Below are positions 60,801-64,000 of a stretch of 64,000 nt of DNA, piece after piece. The notes below the pieces were generated by a model. That model had not been told where the DNA came from. It did not search any database and saw only the letters and a program-made list of their open reading frames with translations. The position numbers were made by a program, and so were the translations under genes. The first letter of the stretch is position 1; the number at the start of each line of letters is the position of its first letter. Origin of the DNA: Patella vulgata (taxonomy: Eukaryota > Mollusca > Gastropoda > Patellidae); contig NC_065886.2 in NCBI RefSeq assembly GCF_932274485.2, forward strand, positions 49,835,501-49,899,500, written 5' to 3'.

Positions 60801-63590
60801 CGACGTTGTCTGTTTGGTCGAAACACGGATACAAGTTCCATCTTAGCCTTGAGAATACCAGCTACACCAAACAATACACCCACGCCTATATACACGACTG
60901 TATTAGATGTTGATCTTCCAGCAGACAGTCCGTTTTTTGAGTGTCTTTCTCCTATGCCACCATCACCTTGTGCTGCTGTACCTACTTCAGATCTCGCTTC
61001 CACAGAAGACACTTCACCACCCACAACCAGCAATGCAGTCAATAATTTACTCTGTAGAACCACCAATGACGCTGCCAACTATTTCTCAACAACTGTAATA
61101 AAGGACACAGGTACCCAACACCACAGTGATACATTATTAGAAACCATTCGCAATGCTCATATAGTACTGTCTGGTGGATCTCCACTGGATAATGTCTGTA
61201 ACTATCCCTTGTCAACATCATCATCGTCAGATATCGCCTATAATCCCCCACCTGTTTCACAATTAATAGATGTCACCAGCCATCCATCAACATCTTCGAT
61301 AACCTATAATACATTTTCAGCAGAATCAACCGAAAGCCATCTACTACCCATATTACCACCTAACAACACAAGGCATGTACAATCAACAGTTAACAAGTGC
61401 CATAACCACCCCTTACAACCCCCCAGAGATATCGTTGACGTTCCGCTGCCTATGATGTCATGTCATGTTACCAATCATTTGCCACCAACAGCTACCAAAC
61501 CCCACACTTCACGACCATGTGCAAAACCGATAGCATCAATTATCGACAATCACAATCGTCCGTCACCAACCTCTACAACGGTCAATAATCCACCATCAAA
61601 TGGTATCAGCAACCGCTTACCACCAACAACGTCAAGTGATATCAACAACCGTTTACCACCAACAACGTCAAGTGATATCAGCAACCGTTTACCACCAACA
61701 ACGTCAAGTGATACCAGAAACCGTTTACCACCAACAACGTCAAGTGATACCAGAAACCGTTTACCACCAACAACGTCAAGTGATACCAGCAACCGTTTAC
61801 CACCAACAAGGTCAAGTGATACCAGCAACCGTTTACCACCAACAAGGTCAAGTGATACCAGCAACCGTTTACCACCAACAACGTCAACTTGTTTACCACC
61901 AACATCGAAAGCTATAGTTGACACACCACCGCTTGTATTATCAGCTAACAACAGCACCGAGTTTTTAACAGCAACAACTACCGAACGCCATAACCCCCCG
62001 TTACAAGCAACTACATTGCCCGTATCACCATTTAATGTTATCACCAACCATTTACCATCAACAACTACCAACTTCCACTCGAATACACCACAAGTAGCTT
62101 CAGATCTCGGCCAATCTTCACATTCTTTTGTATCTATCAAGAGACCACGTATTCACATTTCCGATGATGACACCGAACCACTTCCAAAAAGAGCTAATCC
62201 ATATATGACCCAACAACGTACCAGCAAAATATCCCCTTGGCCGAGCAACTGTTCTCGAATGTATGGCTACGATCACGAAACTCTATTAGATCTTATTGAA
62301 CCGGTCCACGACATCGACAATGAAGCCTTTCTTCAAGAAATATCAAGTTTAGAGTATCCATCGCCAAACAAAGACATGTCACGCAGCTATGCTGATGAAG
62401 GCGAAGAAGACAAGGCACTGTCGAAAAGGTTATCACCTATAGTTGAACCACCACCCACCAATGCTGAATCTAAAAGCATCTTGTTCCAAGTAACTGGACA
62501 AGAAACCCATTATCACAACAGTCACACTTTGGTATTACCACCTGCACCGTGGCGACATTTGCAGCTGGCTATCCACAATGTGAATAGATATCAGTCTTTC
62601 ACCACATCGTTGACGAAAACCATACCCCAAAAGAAACCAGTACACACACCCACCGAGAACGTTCTGCCACCTGTATACGTTTCTTCATCACGAGATTTAT
62701 CTATACAAAATTCATATCCCGGGGCTCTACCAGAACACACCCATTCAAAGGTTAACCAGATAACTGATTCAGTATCATTTTCTAGTATAATACCGACTCA
62801 GGTATCCTACAGACAGTCATATTCTCAGAACCTACTGTCATCATCAAATCCAATACCTACAAGTGTCCAATCCACATTTTCTAAAGTATGTCCGCAGCCA
62901 CTACAACATTCATCAAATGTAATACCGGTTTCTTCACAATTCACTGTGTATAGACATTCCCAAGGTTTGGAACCAGCTAAATTCCCCTTTGAGCAAGCAC
63001 CATACCAGTATCTAAATAGCTCAGTATCCAACGAAACGACGTTTGAACCCGAGTCATCAACTAGTACCAATGTCCACACACAGAAAGGCACAAAGCGTAG
63101 AAATAAATGTAGGACCCGGTCTAAACCACAATACAGTATCACAGATCACAGAATAATGAAACTGAAAGCAGGTGAAATCGTGGGTAGAAACGTAACTATT
63201 CATCACATCCAAGACCTAATTAACCAACGTCCTGAAGAAGATGTGATTGAGGATACAACGAAACATTATGTTATTCCTCAAGATGTGCTGAGAGAAGAAA
63301 TTAAAAATTCGGACGGCTGTCCAGAAACCTTTTCAAGGAAATTATTATGTCGCATTTTTAGGTTAGAGGAGTTACAGGGAAGATCAGTGATAGGCTCTGG
63401 CCGATTTAAGAAAAGTACTTCTGTAGACAGTAGAAAGATTAATGCCATACAGAATGCCGTATATACATGGTTTCCTGGATCTGTTTATATCTGGAATCTT
63501 TGTGTGCATAGGATGAACGCTCATATCAGATATATAAATCAAAAATTAAAAAATATATATAATCCTAACTGTCTATCACATAGTAACTAA
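57843..63590 (+). CDS. BEN-domain protein gene 3 (three exons, possible start in exon A)
   Basis: Exons A 57843-58004, B 58536-58616 and C 60670-63590 join in phase. From ATG 57845 (MGPKYAIVAFRESL) the product would be 1053 residues; an upstream exon may add more. Exon B gives DQFNKLLPILQKFDVSSFFG. Exon C starts with an NLS-like run (RRPLKRPTEIQIPRSPKRQR), then about 800 Ser/Thr/Pro-rich residues. These include eight 12-residue repeats (NRLPPTTSSDTS type) and a second basic patch (KRRNKCRTRSK) before the BEN domain (about 63127-63570; RKLLCRIFRLEELQG, SRKINAIQNAVY, WNLCVHRMNAHIRYI). The BEN domain is clearly diverged from genes 1 and 2, although exon A is nearly identical to gene 1. A Tc1-like element lies in intron B-C. 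It probably acts as a nuclear DNA-binding protein; targets are unknown. Confidence 0.87.
58164..58310 (+). mobile_element. SINE family B, 5' half
   Basis: GACAGAATGGTTAGTGCTG, TCATAAGGTCTGTCATTGAG, GTTTCGATTCCCCGG and GTGACAAGGAGTAGGGTCGC match the head. The copy breaks off after TTTCTCCAGGTTTCCTCC. It lies in the intron between exons A and B of BEN gene 3. Confidence 0.8.
58758..60284 (-). mobile_element. Tc1/mariner-type transposon, apparently intact
   Basis: The ends are perfect 32-base inverted repeats beginning CTATTCAAAAAAAGTAGGGG. TA flanks each side (58756-58757, 60285-60286), the target duplication of this superfamily. It is 1527 bases long and carries one uninterrupted transposase frame on the minus strand. 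The identical ends and open frame argue for a young insertion. It lies inside the intron between exons B and C of BEN gene 3, antisense to that gene. Confidence 0.96.
58972..59991 (-). CDS. Tc1-like DD34E transposase, 339 residues
   Basis: This is the cut-and-paste transposase of the surrounding element; it binds the inverted ends and inserts at TA. Residues about 1-60 form the first helix-turn-helix (GTTQAVVARTMNVSQSVISR). GRPRATT near 76-82 is the AT-hook-like GRPR motif, and a second helix-turn-helix follows. The catalytic residues are present: D in FSDESRF (about 151), D in FQDDNARCH (about 243), and E in LSPIEHVWD. Thirty-four residues separate the last two, giving the DD34E signature. 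The length of 339 is normal, and I see no internal damage. The start MRLLTQNERLRALGML is the first Met and fits the family. The GC-richer, arginine-rich coding differs sharply from neighbouring host exons, as expected of a transferred or invading element. Confidence 0.97.
   Translation of the reverse strand: MRLLTQNERLRALGMLQIGTTQAVVARTMNVSQSVISRLWSRYRDTQSVQDRPCLGRPRATTQAQDRFIRTLALRNRVITANQISARLQTDTGVRVSGQTNRNRLHRGHLRARRPHVIPCLRDHHIQARRRWCRDRQHWDNRRWSNVMFSDESRFTVDFLDRRRRVWRRRNERFQDVNVIRHDRFGGGSVMVWGGITVAGRTALHVVAGRVTGQYYRDNILAVHVVPFARRHGRRFIFQDDNARCHRARIVTGYLQQQNITTLPWPALSPDLSPIEHVWDMLGQRLRQRQQRPANVQELAAALQQEWDNLDQNDLRRLIRSMPRRINACLANRGGFTRY
60289..60390 (+). mobile_element. SINE family B, 3' end with CT tail
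   Basis: TAGTCCCGGAATGACCTATA, GTGTCTAGTGGACGTTAACC and a long CT run match the last third of family B. It starts within five bases of the Tc1 element's right end, and the sequence left of the Tc1 element does not continue the SINE. Confidence 0.75.
61605..61895 (+). repeat. In-frame 36-bp repeat, 8 copies, inside BEN gene 3
   Basis: ACCGTTTACCACCAACAACG and TCAAGTGATAC(C)AG recur every 36 bases, encoding NRLPPTTSSDTS with Arg or Ile variants. Because the unit is divisible by three, all other frames stay open too, creating long spurious frames on both strands. Confidence 0.95.
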
Positions 63591-64000
63591 ACTGACAATG
63601 TGAAACAATTCAAAATGTGCTTTAAGTGATATTCCCAGTCAGTACAGACTAATGGGGTGAAATTAAAACGGATATTGTGGGCGCCACATTATTCATTATA
63701 TATACAACTTTTATGAGCAATTACTCATATAAATGTAAATGAAATAATTTATTATGTCTTCAAGTTTTTAAAGTTTGAATATGGCTTTTATTTATGTTAG
63801 CTGTGAGATATTATAGCTTATTAAATATGATTCACGGAAAAATGTGTTCTGTAATTTCGAAAACAAGAGTTACTCCCCCTCCATCAGATCAAGGGAGTCC
63901 TGTCACAGAGGTGGCGTGAGTAGAATCGTGACGTAATTAAACACAACGAATACGATTTAGCTTACATGGTTGATTAAGATATTTTCTTTTGCAGTCGATA
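63591..64000. other. Downstream flank of BEN gene 3
   Basis: Probable 3' UTR and intergenic sequence; no repeat recognised. The last bases read TTTTCTTTTGCAG followed by TCGATA at the window edge, a textbook 3' splice site. This could be the beginning of another exon, but six bases are too few to say. Confidence 0.4.

Noticed and set aside
61550-62140. Long antisense open frame (196 codons) across BEN gene 3
   Set aside because: It exists because the 36-bp repeat is divisible by three and lacks stops. The plus-strand frame has the domain evidence.

Overview
The window looks like a piece of a marine invertebrate nuclear genome, most likely a mollusc (gastropod or bivalve). The grounds are AT-rich sequence, short exons with GT-AG introns, tRNA-headed SINEs, abundant short inverted-repeat elements, many minisatellites, and an intracellular potato-inhibitor-I gene of a kind found in molluscs and leeches. 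The assignment is an inference. I saw no rRNA, tRNA gene, CRISPR array or bacterial operon.

Left third (1722-25336, +): one complete INPP4-type phosphoinositide 4-phosphatase. The 23 coding exons I placed by splice sites and phase add up to an open frame of 1016 codons plus stop, with an N-terminal PH domain, a C2 domain and the CX5R active site. Two interchangeable exons occur at one position. The introns are full of repeats.

Middle (27287-35400): a three-exon potato inhibitor I gene (-) and a seven-exon TMEM165/GDT1 cation transporter (+). They are divergent, with about 1.2 kb between their start codons. Next comes about 6.5 kb without genes, holding a 9-bp-TSD MITE and a foldback array built on ACCGGAAAACACCGG-like motifs.

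Right third (42000-63590): three paralogous BEN-domain genes in the order +, -, +. Each has a short conserved exon A (about 54 codons), a short exon B ending near a conserved SFFG motif, and one long exon C. Exon C starts with a basic NLS-like stretch, runs through several hundred disordered Ser/Thr/Pro-rich residues, and ends in a BEN domain. The copies are mosaic: exon A is nearly identical in genes 1 and 3, the end of exon C is nearly identical in genes 1 and 2, and the linkers are unrelated. An apparently intact Tc1-like transposon with perfect 32-bp ends sits in an intron of gene 3. This rapidly remodelled cluster is the best candidate for something undescribed.

Repeats: two tRNA-headed SINE families (here called A and B) share the same 3' tail, a MITE family makes 9-bp target duplications, and two other short families have TTAA-type ends. 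There are also long inverted repeats and eight or more minisatellites. Coordinates of diverged repeats are approximate; exon borders are base-exact where phases agree. All similarity statements are by eye or from memory of the families; no search was run.
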